Notes under the pieces: generated by a model | Told to the model about the DNA's origin: nothing | The model's database searches: none | Seen by the model: only the letters and a program-made list of their open reading frames with translations | Translations under genes and position numbers: made by a program | Part shown: positions 1 to 7,242 of the stretch, one piece after another | How the letters are laid out: the number at the start of each line of letters is the position of its first letter | How positions within the stretch are numbered: position 1 is the first letter of the stretch | DNA from: Microbacterium sp. Marseille-Q6965 | Lineage (GTDB): Bacteria > Actinomycetota > Actinomycetes > Actinomycetales > Microbacteriaceae | Reading direction: 5' to 3' | Length of the DNA stretch: 64,000 bases | Assembly: GCF_946151065.1 (NCBI RefSeq) | Contig: NZ_CAMGZA010000005.1 | Coordinates: 141,495-205,494, forward strand

Positions 1-213
1 CACCTTGAGAAGCGTCACCGAATCGTGGGAGGGATCGGCGTATATCGCCTTTGCGATCGCGTTGCCAGCCTCGACGAGCTCGGCGCGGTCGACGCCGGCA
101 CTGCAGATTCGGGCTACCGCCTCGACCATGCCGGGATCATCCGTCGAGTGTATTACCTGCATTCCCGGATTGAGCACGATACCGTCCGGGAGCACCGCAT
201 TGGCGGCGGACTC
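1..213 (-). pseudogene. Partial minus-strand coding fragment, unknown function, running off the left edge
   Basis: Read on the minus strand, the stretch up to about base 213 gives a protein-like sequence that starts near LESAANAVLPDGIVLNP and continues through HSTDDPGMVEAVARICSAG and ending at the window edge with SVTLLKV. Upstream, around 215-300, a different minus frame looks coding (ADVPQECLDYVPNPPADSSA, Cys and Pro rich like the mature part of a secreted protein), so a frameshift may join the two parts. I recognise no family. The 3' end lies outside the window. No start codon with a ribosome site is obvious. It could be a decayed gene or one with a sequencing error. Confidence 0.35.
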
Positions 214-639
214 CAACCGCGCTCGAATCCGCCGGCGGATTCGGGACGTAGTCGAGGCACTCCTGCGGCACGTCGGCTGCAGCCTCCACCGTGGGCGTTG
301 GCGTCGGCGGGCACGATGTGCGAGTCGTCGAGCACGGGCTTCGTGCGCATCGTCGCCTCCCCCGTGGTAAGACCGTGCCCCGCCGCTCATCACCGCTCGA
401 GCGTGCGCATCATGCGACCCGAGACGAGGCCGCTCTCTCCGCGGCGCGGGCCGATCCATCGGCGGCGCGGGAGGTCATGGCGGCAGGGCGGTCGCTCTGC
501 AGAGGGATGTGAGCGTGTGGCGGCGGGGTCACAGCTGAACGAAAGAAGCCCCGCCGGGTCGGCAGGGCTTCGGTCATAGTTCAGGTGCAAGCACTGCTTA
601 ACACGACACTAAGACACTTTTGACACTTATTGAAGTGAC
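214..639. other. Region with no supportable gene
   Basis: Open frames on both strands here are Arg-rich and look like shadows. The only structures I can support are a possible secreted-protein fragment in a minus frame at about 215-300 and a terminator-like inverted repeat at 545-571. The rest shows no RNA gene, repeat or operator that I can see. Confidence 0.5.
545..571 (-). terminator. Terminator-like hairpin downstream of the DUF262 gene
   Basis: A perfect 7-base stem (GAAGCCC with GGGCTTC) encloses a GC-rich loop that can pair further. On the minus strand it is followed by a T-rich stretch (TTTCGTT). It lies about 70 bases past the stop of the DUF262 gene and probably ends that operon. 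Confidence 0.5.
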
Positions 640-1788
640 TCAGTCCTCTGCGCCGTCTACGTCGAGCGTTTCATCGCTCATCCGCTCAAGTCCGAGCATC
701 GGATCCGACTCCGTGCCATCCAACACGAAGGCGCGCAAGATCTCCGCCCGTCGCGACAGCGCCGAGCCGTCGTTTGTGGACTGGACAAGCAGGTTGTATT
801 CCCGGAGTCGCGCGTCTGCACGCGTGGTGAAGAGCGTGCTGGAATCGTTGATCCTGGCGGCTTGGCGGCGTGCTTCCTCGAACGTCTGCAGTACAGCAGG
901 GCGAACCTCGCGAGCGAAATCAGCGTCTCGGAAGCATATGTAATAGACGACCACGGTGCCGATTGATCGAAGGAGCGGATCGTTCTCATCGAACGTATCG
1001 CACATGCGATCTAGCGTTTCTGTCGCCGCCTGCTCGTACCGGCCCATCTCGGCGTCGCTGATCGTTCGATCCGGATCGCGAGTGGCTCGAAACAGCTCGA
1101 GTAGCGTCGCTGCCTTGGTGTCCGACAGTCTGCGTTTGGTACCAAGCTGATGCTCGATGGCGAGGAACTTCGCGGCCAGTTCGCGGTACTTGTATCGAGC
1201 ACTTCGAATCGGCGAGCGCTCGGTAAGCAGCTTATGCTCCGCCAGGCGATTGGCCGAATCTCGCGTGGGACTCTGGATCGAGTTGCGCTTCTCTGCGGCA
1301 TTGAGCGCTGTCGCGGCGTTGAGCCGCGTGAACATCTCCTCCACGAGATCGCCACTGTTCGCATGGACTATTACGACCGGTAGCACAAAGCCCCAGAACC
1401 TCTCGGCCAACTCCGGGTAGGTCTCGTCCAGCTCGGAGAGCGTCATGCCACTCGCCTTGACGTCGTCATCTTCGAAGAAGTAGAAATCCTCGGCGAGTGT
1501 CAACGAGTCATCGGCGAACGCGAGGATGCTCTCGAGACGTTGTTTGCCGTCGATCACCGCATACTCGTAGGTGAGTCCGCTCGGCGAGACCCGCTTGTCC
1601 AGAACTTCTTCGAAGTAGAGCTTTGGGAGGTCGAGTCCGTTGATGATGGAGTCGATCAGAGTGGCGCGAGTCCCTGGCTTCCAGACCTCCCCCTCGCGCT
1701 GGTATGGAGGATCGAGATCGACCACCGAGCGCATGCGGACGAACCTTGCTATGGTCAGGTCGCGCATCGGGACAGTGCGGATCCTCAT
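640..1788 (-). CDS. DUF262 (GmrSD N-terminal type) protein
   Basis: The 382-residue protein carries the DUF262 hallmarks: DPPYQREGEVW (about 26-36), the nucleotide-binding loop VIDGKQRLESI (78-88), and FTRLNAATALNAAEKRN (153-169), the usual Phe-x-Arg-Leu-Asn block. DUF262 occurs in defence proteins such as GmrS, SspE and BrxU, where it binds or hydrolyses nucleotides and senses DNA modification. I see no C-terminal HNH (DUF1524) nuclease; the rest looks helical. The ATG overlaps the stop of the FRG gene as ATGA, so translation is coupled. It is the last gene of the island operon with the methyltransferase. Its role as an effector or sensor in phage defence is inference. Confidence 0.85.
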   Translation of the reverse strand: MRIRTVPMRDLTIARFVRMRSVVDLDPPYQREGEVWKPGTRATLIDSIINGLDLPKLYFEEVLDKRVSPSGLTYEYAVIDGKQRLESILAFADDSLTLAEDFYFFEDDDVKASGMTLSELDETYPELAERFWGFVLPVVIVHANSGDLVEEMFTRLNAATALNAAEKRNSIQSPTRDSANRLAEHKLLTERSPIRSARYKYRELAAKFLAIEHQLGTKRRLSDTKAATLLELFRATRDPDRTISDAEMGRYEQAATETLDRMCDTFDENDPLLRSIGTVVVYYICFRDADFAREVRPAVLQTFEEARRQAARINDSSTLFTTRADARLREYNLLVQSTNDGSALSRRAEILRAFVLDGTESDPMLGLERMSDETLDVDGAED

Positions 1789-2573
1789 GACGAGCCCCCG
1801 TAGTTCTTCTTGATTCGTTGCGAAATCCGGTCTAGATCTCTGTAGATCGTCGACTCGTCGAAACCGAGGGCGTCGAGTTGCGTCCGAATGTGCGGCTTCG
1901 CGGCGCCCGGGATATTGAAAGCACGCACAGCTGCGGACCCCCGGAGCGGCTCAGGGTCCGCGCGACGAGGCTTTTGTTCGACGGTGAACGTACCGGCCTG
2001 GAAGCGGATGCGGTCGAACAGCAGGGGCGCAACCACCGCCCTCGGCGTCTTCTGGATGCCGCCGTCTTTGCCCGGAAGATACTTGTCGAGGTCTTCGTCA
2101 GAACTGGACAGCAGCCGCAAGTTTCCGTCGGCATCGCCGGCGTCGCGATTCAGCTTGGTGGGGTTGAGGATGAACAACGTGCCGTCGCGCGAGTCCTCGC
2201 TCTTGTGCGCCGCATCCGGTTCCTCAACGGCGAAAAACAGGCCGACGAGCGGACTCTGAGACCAGTCGAGTAGGCGAGTGGGGAGCTCATGATGCTGAGC
2301 GAACGCGATCCAACCCCAGTCGTCGAATCCGTACTGGAGGCCGGTCGCCGCTGCTTCGTGGCGGAAGCGCGCGAGCATGGTCTCTTCGTTCTCACGATGG
2401 TCGTCGTTCCGAAACGTCGAAGGTGATAACTGCCAGTCCTGCCGTCGATGACCGCGGTACCACCGCTCTACGCCATCGGCTGTGACCGTCGAGAGAATGG
2501 CAACGAGATCCTCGACCGAACGTATCTCAGGTGGCTTGGAGGTCGAAGTCGGCGTCGATTGTTCGTCGGTCAC
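1785..2573 (-). CDS. FRG domain-containing protein
   Basis: The 262-residue protein has the FRG domain signature WYRGH at 38-42, and further on FAQHHELPTRLLDWSQSPL (91-109) and GLFFAVEE, the conserved block of this family. The biochemical activity of FRG domains is not established; they recur in genomic islands and near defence genes. The start is GTG, four bases after the methyltransferase stop, and the stop overlaps the ATG of the DUF262 gene, so it is the central member of a coupled triplet. The first 15 residues are Thr/Ser rich and probably disordered. Its function in this system is unknown. Confidence 0.85.
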   Translation of the reverse strand: MTDEQSTPTSTSKPPEIRSVEDLVAILSTVTADGVERWYRGHRRQDWQLSPSTFRNDDHRENEETMLARFRHEAAATGLQYGFDDWGWIAFAQHHELPTRLLDWSQSPLVGLFFAVEEPDAAHKSEDSRDGTLFILNPTKLNRDAGDADGNLRLLSSSDEDLDKYLPGKDGGIQKTPRAVVAPLLFDRIRFQAGTFTVEQKPRRADPEPLRGSAAVRAFNIPGAAKPHIRTQLDALGFDESTIYRDLDRISQRIKKNYGGSS

Positions 2574-2577
2574 ACGC

Positions 2578-3969
2578 TCAAGCTAGCAGAGCCTCTAATG
2601 CCGTTTGGTCAACGTCGCCACCTTCAGGGACACGCTGCTCGCTTTGTCGCTCCTGCGTCGTCCCGAGCGCCGCCGACCGTAGCGTTGAGATCAGCGCCTC
2701 TCCGATCGACGCAGCCACGTCGACTGCAACAGCGTTGCCGATCACGCCCATCATCCGACTGCGTGATGCGGGGAACTCGTACTGGCGAGGGAAGCCCTGA
2801 ACCAACGCGGCTTCACGAATAGTGAGATAGCGCACGGTTCCGTTAAGTCGACGAATCATCGCCTCACCGCCTGCGACACCGTGAACTCCCGCTTTGATTG
2901 TCTTACTCGGGAGATCCAAGGGGCTTCCCGTGTGATTTGGGTACACGCGAGCGCCGGGAATGGCGATGTGGTTCGGCCATCCCGCCGGCGAGCGCTTCCC
3001 GTTCGGAGTCGGCACCTGAGCGAGAAGGTCGCGAAGCGTTCGCCAAGGCAAGAGGTCTAGACTCTTCTCTCCCTCCGTGAGCCGGCGCAGAGACCCGATC
3101 ACTGATTTCGGCGGCCCCGCTGGCACCTTGAGACCATGCCGCTTCCAGTAATCCCCCGTCACCCATTGGTCCCGGAGCAGAGCCATACGACTGTGCGTCC
3201 GCGTGACCCCCGGCCAGTCGGACCGATCCATGAGATCCGCCCGGATTCCAATCAGGAAGACTCGCTTGCGGTTTTGAGCGACACCGAGGTCCGCAGCATC
3301 AATCTGCTCTCGAAACACGTGATAGACATCGTCGCCACGGCTTCGAAGAATGCGCGCGTAATGGTCGGACCAAAGCTCATCTGCGTTCAATGGCTCAACG
3401 TCCGGTCGACGCATCTGATCCTGAACGTACTCGAGGTACGGCGCGAAAGAAGCTCGCAACAGACCCGGCACGTTCTCGAACACGACGAAGGGTGGCAAGA
3501 GGCGTCGCACCAGATCCAACGCGGCCGGGAACATGTTTCGCTCGTCTGCGTGGCCGGCGCTCGCTCCCGCGAGGGAAAACGGTTGACACGGCGGCCCACC
3601 CGCGATTAGCGATACAGGTCCCATAGCGGCCAGCTGTGGCAGTACGTCGCGAACATCCTTCTCGATCACGCGATCCTTCTCCCACGTGGCCTCGGAGGCG
3701 TTGTGGCGAAGAACGAGAGCCGCAGGGTTCCACCACTCGGCGAGCGCGAGATGCCGAAACCCGGCCCGCTTCATCCCCAAGGCCATCCCTCCGCCGCCCG
3801 CAAATAGCTCGATCGATGTCAGATCGAACGTAGACGGAGCGCCGCCGATGGGAGCTACAGAGCGAGCCATCTGTCGCGGTACCTGCCCTCTCGTTTCCAC
3901 TTCACCGGGACGGGCTACACGCGTTCCGGCGAGGGCCAGACTAATCGATCCCATCATTGGATCGCTCAC
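2578..3969 (-). CDS. DNA (cytosine-5-)-methyltransferase
   Basis: The 463-residue protein transfers a methyl group from S-adenosylmethionine to C5 of cytosine in a short DNA target. The motifs appear in canonical order: motif I ELFAGGGG (54-61), motif IV GGPPCQPFS with catalytic Cys128, motif VI ENV (165-167), motif VIII QNRKRVFLIG (232-241), motif IX RYLTIREAALVQGFP (380-394), and motif X GNAVAV (411-416). A target-recognition region lies between VIII and IX. It starts with GTG overlapping the stop of the upstream HTH gene (GTGA). No restriction endonuclease gene is next to it; instead FRG and DUF262 genes follow. It may mark self DNA for those partners, or be an orphan phage-borne enzyme. 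The target sequence cannot be told from here. Confidence 0.95.
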   Translation of the reverse strand: MSDPMMGSISLALAGTRVARPGEVETRGQVPRQMARSVAPIGGAPSTFDLTSIELFAGGGGMALGMKRAGFRHLALAEWWNPAALVLRHNASEATWEKDRVIEKDVRDVLPQLAAMGPVSLIAGGPPCQPFSLAGASAGHADERNMFPAALDLVRRLLPPFVVFENVPGLLRASFAPYLEYVQDQMRRPDVEPLNADELWSDHYARILRSRGDDVYHVFREQIDAADLGVAQNRKRVFLIGIRADLMDRSDWPGVTRTHSRMALLRDQWVTGDYWKRHGLKVPAGPPKSVIGSLRRLTEGEKSLDLLPWRTLRDLLAQVPTPNGKRSPAGWPNHIAIPGARVYPNHTGSPLDLPSKTIKAGVHGVAGGEAMIRRLNGTVRYLTIREAALVQGFPRQYEFPASRSRMMGVIGNAVAVDVAASIGEALISTLRSAALGTTQERQSEQRVPEGGDVDQTALEALLA

Positions 3970-4184
3970 GCGCTCGACTCTGTTGGCCGTTTGCGTGGCC
4001 GTCCGCGCCTCTCTCGCATTGCCTTTTCAGCAGCGAGGACATCCTCGACTCGAGAATGGCCGGCGATTGACTTCAGATCACCGGACTCCACCCATCGGCG
4101 GATACGACGCTCAGCGGATGCCAGCGCAGTCCCCTCGGCGCGGATCCGCTCGGCGGCTTCCGCGAGCGTCAGCCAGGTCTTCAC
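3966..4184 (-). CDS. Small HTH DNA-binding protein, prophage type
   Basis: The 72-residue protein has an N-terminal helix-turn-helix of the MerR/excisionase kind (LTLAEAAERIRAEGTALAS, then RRIRRWVESGDLKSIAG) and a basic tail (RERRGRPRKR). The arrangement resembles the C-terminal end of the gene just upstream, which suggests a shared HTH module. It starts with GTG overlapping that gene's stop and ends overlapping the methyltransferase start, so all three are translationally coupled. It may regulate the operon or be a phage early-region protein; the sequence does not decide. Confidence 0.65.
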   Translation of the reverse strand: MKTWLTLAEAAERIRAEGTALASAERRIRRWVESGDLKSIAGHSRVEDVLAAEKAMRERRGRPRKRPTESSA

Positions 4185-5355
4185 GCGGACTCTCCCCTCT
4201 TGCGTGCCGCGACAGCGAGCACGTCCTGTTCCTTCACACGACCAAGCTCCCGCATGAGATCACCGTCCTTGATCCACTTTCGGATTGTGGCGACGGATCG
4301 CTCGGCAAGGCGAGCGGCATCCGTCATGTTGAGCAGGTGTGGGTACACCCGCGGGTGCTCGACGTCCTCGACGATCGCGACCGGCTCGGCGAAGAACGAC
4401 GCCCACAGGCCGCCGTCGTCGAGCGAGTTCGCCTCCCACCCGCAGTCGCTCGTCGTGCAGCGGTAGCGGGTCGGGCGCCGGTTCCGACCAGGCTGGACGC
4501 GCACCACCTTAAGGTCGCAGTCCGGGCAGGGCACGTTCGCCCACTGCGGCTGATCGTCGAGCGCATACCGCGCTGCGGCATCCGCGATGCGCCACGGGGA
4601 CGGCTCGCCGCCGTGCACCTGGGCGACGCCCGCCCAGAGCGCCTCGATCTGGTGCGAGTCGTTCGCCAGGCTGTCGAGCTCGTCGAGGATCACCTCGGCG
4701 CACCCGTTGACGTCGTCCCACGCATCCGCGCCGTCAATGCCCGCCTCGAGTCCCTCAGCGCGCCACGGGTGGTCGCCGCCGAACTGAACGTACAGCGCCC
4801 ATCCCCGCATCGTGCGAACGATGTCGTCCGAGGCGTCGATCAGGTCGGCGGCGACCGGGGCCGGCATGTCGGGACGAGACGAGTCGACTCGGATTCGGTC
4901 GTACGGCGTGGCCTTAGTCGGGTCCGCGAGCGAGCGCAGGTGCCCGACGAGATCCGCGGCATCCTCGAGGTGTCGGCGCAGAGCGCGGTAGCAGCGCTCG
5001 CAGATCAGCACGCCGTCGCGCGCTTCGGCCTCGACGCACCCGCGGCAGTCGCCGCCGCCCTTGCACGTAGTCCGGGCACGCCGCCCAGTGCTCGCCCTTG
5101 CTTGTGCGGATCCAGAGGTCCCCAACCGCTCATCGAGGCCAGCACTGCGCGCACCGCCGCCGCCTCGTCCTCGACGGCCGGAACCCCGCGCGCGATCGCC
5201 GAATCGCTGTGCCGACGGACCTCGGCACGCACGAGCCGCTCGGCGGCGGCCCCGTCGCGAGACGGATCGACCCCCTCCTCGCGCAGCCGCCGCACGCGAT
5301 CCATCAACTCGACGTGCACGGCCTCCACTCCGGCATCGTCGCAAGGACCGCGCAC
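4181..5355 (-). pseudogene. Prophage-type zinc-ribbon and HTH protein, two compensating frameshifts
   Basis: Three minus frames must be joined to read this gene. The N-terminal part (from GTG 5355; a second GTG in frame follows at 5328) runs to SMSGW. One base seems missing in the CCCC run at 5120-5123. The next stretch reads DLWIRTSKGEHWAACPDY. An extra base at about 5066 then leads to CKGGGDCRGC and on to the end. The joined protein of about 390 residues has a Cys-rich zinc-ribbon region (CPDY-CKGGGDCRGC and CERC), a second Cys pair set (CPDC, then C-x5-CGW) and a C-terminal HTH (LLNMTDAARLAERSVATIRKW). Proteins like this are common in actinobacterial prophages. The two indels cancel, so sequencing error is as likely as decay. 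Function unknown. Confidence 0.6.
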
Positions 5356-5367
5356 CGGCGTCGGAAG

Positions 5368-5376
5368 TTATCCACA
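5368..5376 (+). promoter_or_regulatory. Single perfect DnaA-box sequence
   Basis: TTATCCACA matches the DnaA box consensus. It lies 12 bases upstream of the start of the prophage-type gene and 80 bases before tRNA-Leu. No second box is nearby, so an origin is not supported. It may be a regulatory DnaA site or chance. Confidence 0.3.
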
Positions 5377-5455
5377 GCGGCGTCTGAAACCGCCGGTCCG
5401 GCGGGGATCCCCGCAGGCGATGTCGCTGCGGCTCAGTACACTGGACCCACGGCAC

Positions 5456-5537
5456 GCGGGAGTGGTGAAACCGGTAGACACGCAGGATTTAGGTTCCTGT
5501 GCCTTCGGGCGTGTGGGTTCAAGTCCCACCTTCCGCA
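5456..5537 (+). tRNA. tRNA-Leu (anticodon TAG)
   Basis: The acceptor GCGGGAG pairs with CTTCCGC, followed by discriminator A. The anticodon stem CAGGA/TCCTG holds the loop TTTAGGT, so the anticodon is TAG and reads CUA. A long class II variable arm precedes the T-arm GTGGG-TTCAAGT-CCCAC. CCA is not encoded. It marks the right border of the lower-GC island, whose genes abut its 5' side. Confidence 0.95.
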
Positions 5538-5594
5538 CGGCGACGACGCACGCGTGCGGCGGCGCCCCATCCGGCCTCCCCAGACGGGACACCC

Positions 5595-6302
5595 TTGCAC
5601 CACACAGCTCTCATCCCCTGGCTCGATCCCGAGACCATCATCGCCGCGGCGGGACCGTGGGCGCTGCTCGTCGTGTGCCTCATCGTGTTCGCCGAGACCG
5701 GGCTGCTGTTCGGGTTCATCCTGCCCGGCGACACGCTGCTCATCATCTCGGGCCTGCTCACGCACACCAATCAGGTGTTCGGCGCGAACATCTGGGTGGT
5801 GTCGCTGCTCATCGGGCTGTCGGCGTTCGTGGGCGGCGAGGTCGGCTACGTCATCGGCCACAAGGGCGGGCCCGCGATCTTCGAGCGGCGCGACTCCGGC
5901 CTGTTCAGCCGCAAGAACGTGGCGCGCACGAACGCGTTCTTCCAGCGCTTCGGCGGGCTGACGATCATCTTCGCCCGCTTCGTGCCCATCGTGCGCACGT
6001 TCGCGCCCGTCGCCGCGGGCATCGGGCACATGCCGTGGCGGGTGTACACGCTGTACAACTTCATCGGCGCCGTCATCTGGGGCGTCGGACTCACCCTGCT
6101 CGGCTACGTCATCGCCTACATCCCCTGGGTCCGCGACTTCGTCACCGAGTACATCGACCTCATCCTGCTCGCCGCCGTCGCCGGCACCGCCGTGTTCGTC
6201 GTGTGGCACTACCTCAAGGAGCGGCGCGCCGCGCGGCGCGAGCCCGCGCACCCCGTCGAGACGGCCTACCCCGGCCCCGAGGCCGAGCTGCAGGCCGACT
6301 GA
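5595..6302 (+). CDS. DedA family membrane protein
   Basis: This is an integral membrane protein of the DedA/SNARE-associated family, whose members act in membrane homeostasis, lipid flipping or proton-linked transport. About 235 residues, the usual length. Visible are ETGLLFGFILPGDTLLI near the N-terminus, the conserved FARFVPIVRTFAPVAAG block, YNFIGAVIWG, and a C-terminal membrane helix followed by a charged tail. The start is uncertain: earlier in-frame starts fall inside the tRNA gene, so TTG at 5595 is chosen although its ribosome site is weak. The gene stands alone between tRNA-Leu and ku, convergent with ku. Confidence 0.85.
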   Translation: MHHTALIPWLDPETIIAAAGPWALLVVCLIVFAETGLLFGFILPGDTLLIISGLLTHTNQVFGANIWVVSLLIGLSAFVGGEVGYVIGHKGGPAIFERRDSGLFSRKNVARTNAFFQRFGGLTIIFARFVPIVRTFAPVAAGIGHMPWRVYTLYNFIGAVIWGVGLTLLGYVIAYIPWVRDFVTEYIDLILLAAVAGTAVFVVWHYLKERRAARREPAHPVETAYPGPEAELQAD

Positions 6303-6363
6303 TCCGACGATCACCCGACCGCGCAGGCCGACCGAGCCCGCCGCGGCACCGCGAGCCGACCGG

Positions 6364-7164
6364 TCAGCCCGCCTCGCGCTTCTGACGCGACTTCTCGACG
6401 CTGGCCCGCAGCGCCTCCATGAGGTCGATGACCTCGCCGCCCTCCTCCTCGGTCTCCTCGCCGAAGGTGGCCTCGGTGTCGATCGCGTCGCCCTTCTCGA
6501 GCTTGGCGTCGATGAGCGTGCGCAGCTCCTTCTGGTACTCGTCGACGAACTCGTCGGGCTCGAAGTCGCCCGAGTAGCTGTCGACGAGGCTGGCCGACAT
6601 GTCCAGCTCCTTCTTGCTCACCTTCGGCGCGTCCTCGAGCGACGGGAACGACACCTCGCGCACCTCGTCGGCCCACAGCAGCGTCTGCAGCATGAGCACG
6701 TCGCCGCGCACCCGCAGCGCCGCCAGGCGCGTCTTCTGCCGCAGCGAGAACCGCACGATCGCCGTGCGGTCGGTGCGCTGCAGCGTCTCGCGCAGCAGCA
6801 CGTACGCCTTCGGCGACTTCGAGTCGGGCTCCAGGTAGTACGCCTTGTCGAACGTGATCGGGTCGACCTGCTCGGTGGGCACGAACTCCACGACGTCGAT
6901 CTCGCGGCTGCGCTCCGATGGCAGCGCCTTCAGGTCCTCGTCGGTGAGCACCACGGTGCGGTCGCCGTCGTCATACGCGCGATCGATGTCGGCATACGCC
7001 ACCACCTCGCCGCACACCTCGCACTTGCGCTGGTAGCGGATGCGCCCGCCGTCCTTGTTGTGCACCTGGTGCAGCGGCACGTCGTGGTCCTCCGTGGCCG
7101 CATAGACCTTGACCGGCACGTTGACGAGCCCGAAGGTGAGCGCGCCCTTCCAGATCGATCGCAT
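6364..7164 (-). CDS. ku: Non-homologous end-joining protein Ku
   Basis: Bacterial Ku binds double-strand DNA ends as a homodimeric ring and recruits LigD. The protein of 266 residues starts MRSIWKGALTFGLVNVPVKV, the typical Ku core opening, and has KCEVCGEVV, the conserved RKCEVC-type segment, and a C-terminal tail rich in Glu/Arg/Lys. I chose ATG 7164 over the ATG 24 bases upstream because family members begin at MRSIW. It is divergent from ligD, 78 bases apart, so the two repair partners share one intergenic promoter region. Confidence 0.95.
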   Translation of the reverse strand: MRSIWKGALTFGLVNVPVKVYAATEDHDVPLHQVHNKDGGRIRYQRKCEVCGEVVAYADIDRAYDDGDRTVVLTDEDLKALPSERSREIDVVEFVPTEQVDPITFDKAYYLEPDSKSPKAYVLLRETLQRTDRTAIVRFSLRQKTRLAALRVRGDVLMLQTLLWADEVREVSFPSLEDAPKVSKKELDMSASLVDSYSGDFEPDEFVDEYQKELRTLIDAKLEKGDAIDTEATFGEETEEEGGEVIDLMEALRASVEKSRQKREAG

Positions 7165-7230
7165 GACACCAGTGAACACCCGCCACACCGGTCACGGCCA
7201 GGGCTTGACGCGCATCGGGGGGCCTCCCCG

Positions 7231-7236
7231 TACGCT
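7231..7236 (+). promoter_or_regulatory. Predicted -10 box of leaderless ligD
   Basis: TACGCT fits TAnnnT and ends 6 bases before the ATG, so transcription probably starts at or next to the A of the start codon. A TTGACG at 7205-7210 is 20 bases upstream, too far for a standard -35. Confidence 0.5.
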
Positions 7237-7242
7237 GTTCGC

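Noticed and set aside
1..5460. Direct repeats of the tRNA-Leu 3' end as attachment sites
   Set aside because: I found no copy of the tRNA 3' sequence in the first 5.4 kb, so no attachment pair is claimed.
3686..6385. A very long plus-strand open frame of about 900 codons opposite the island genes and across the tRNA and DedA genes
   Set aside because: It is Arg-rich, lacks any domain, crosses a tRNA gene, and lies antisense to well-supported genes; long antisense frames are common in high-GC DNA.
7205..7236. Standard sigma-70 type promoter for ligD with TTGACG and TACGCT
   Set aside because: The spacing of 20 bases is too long; only the -10 box is kept.
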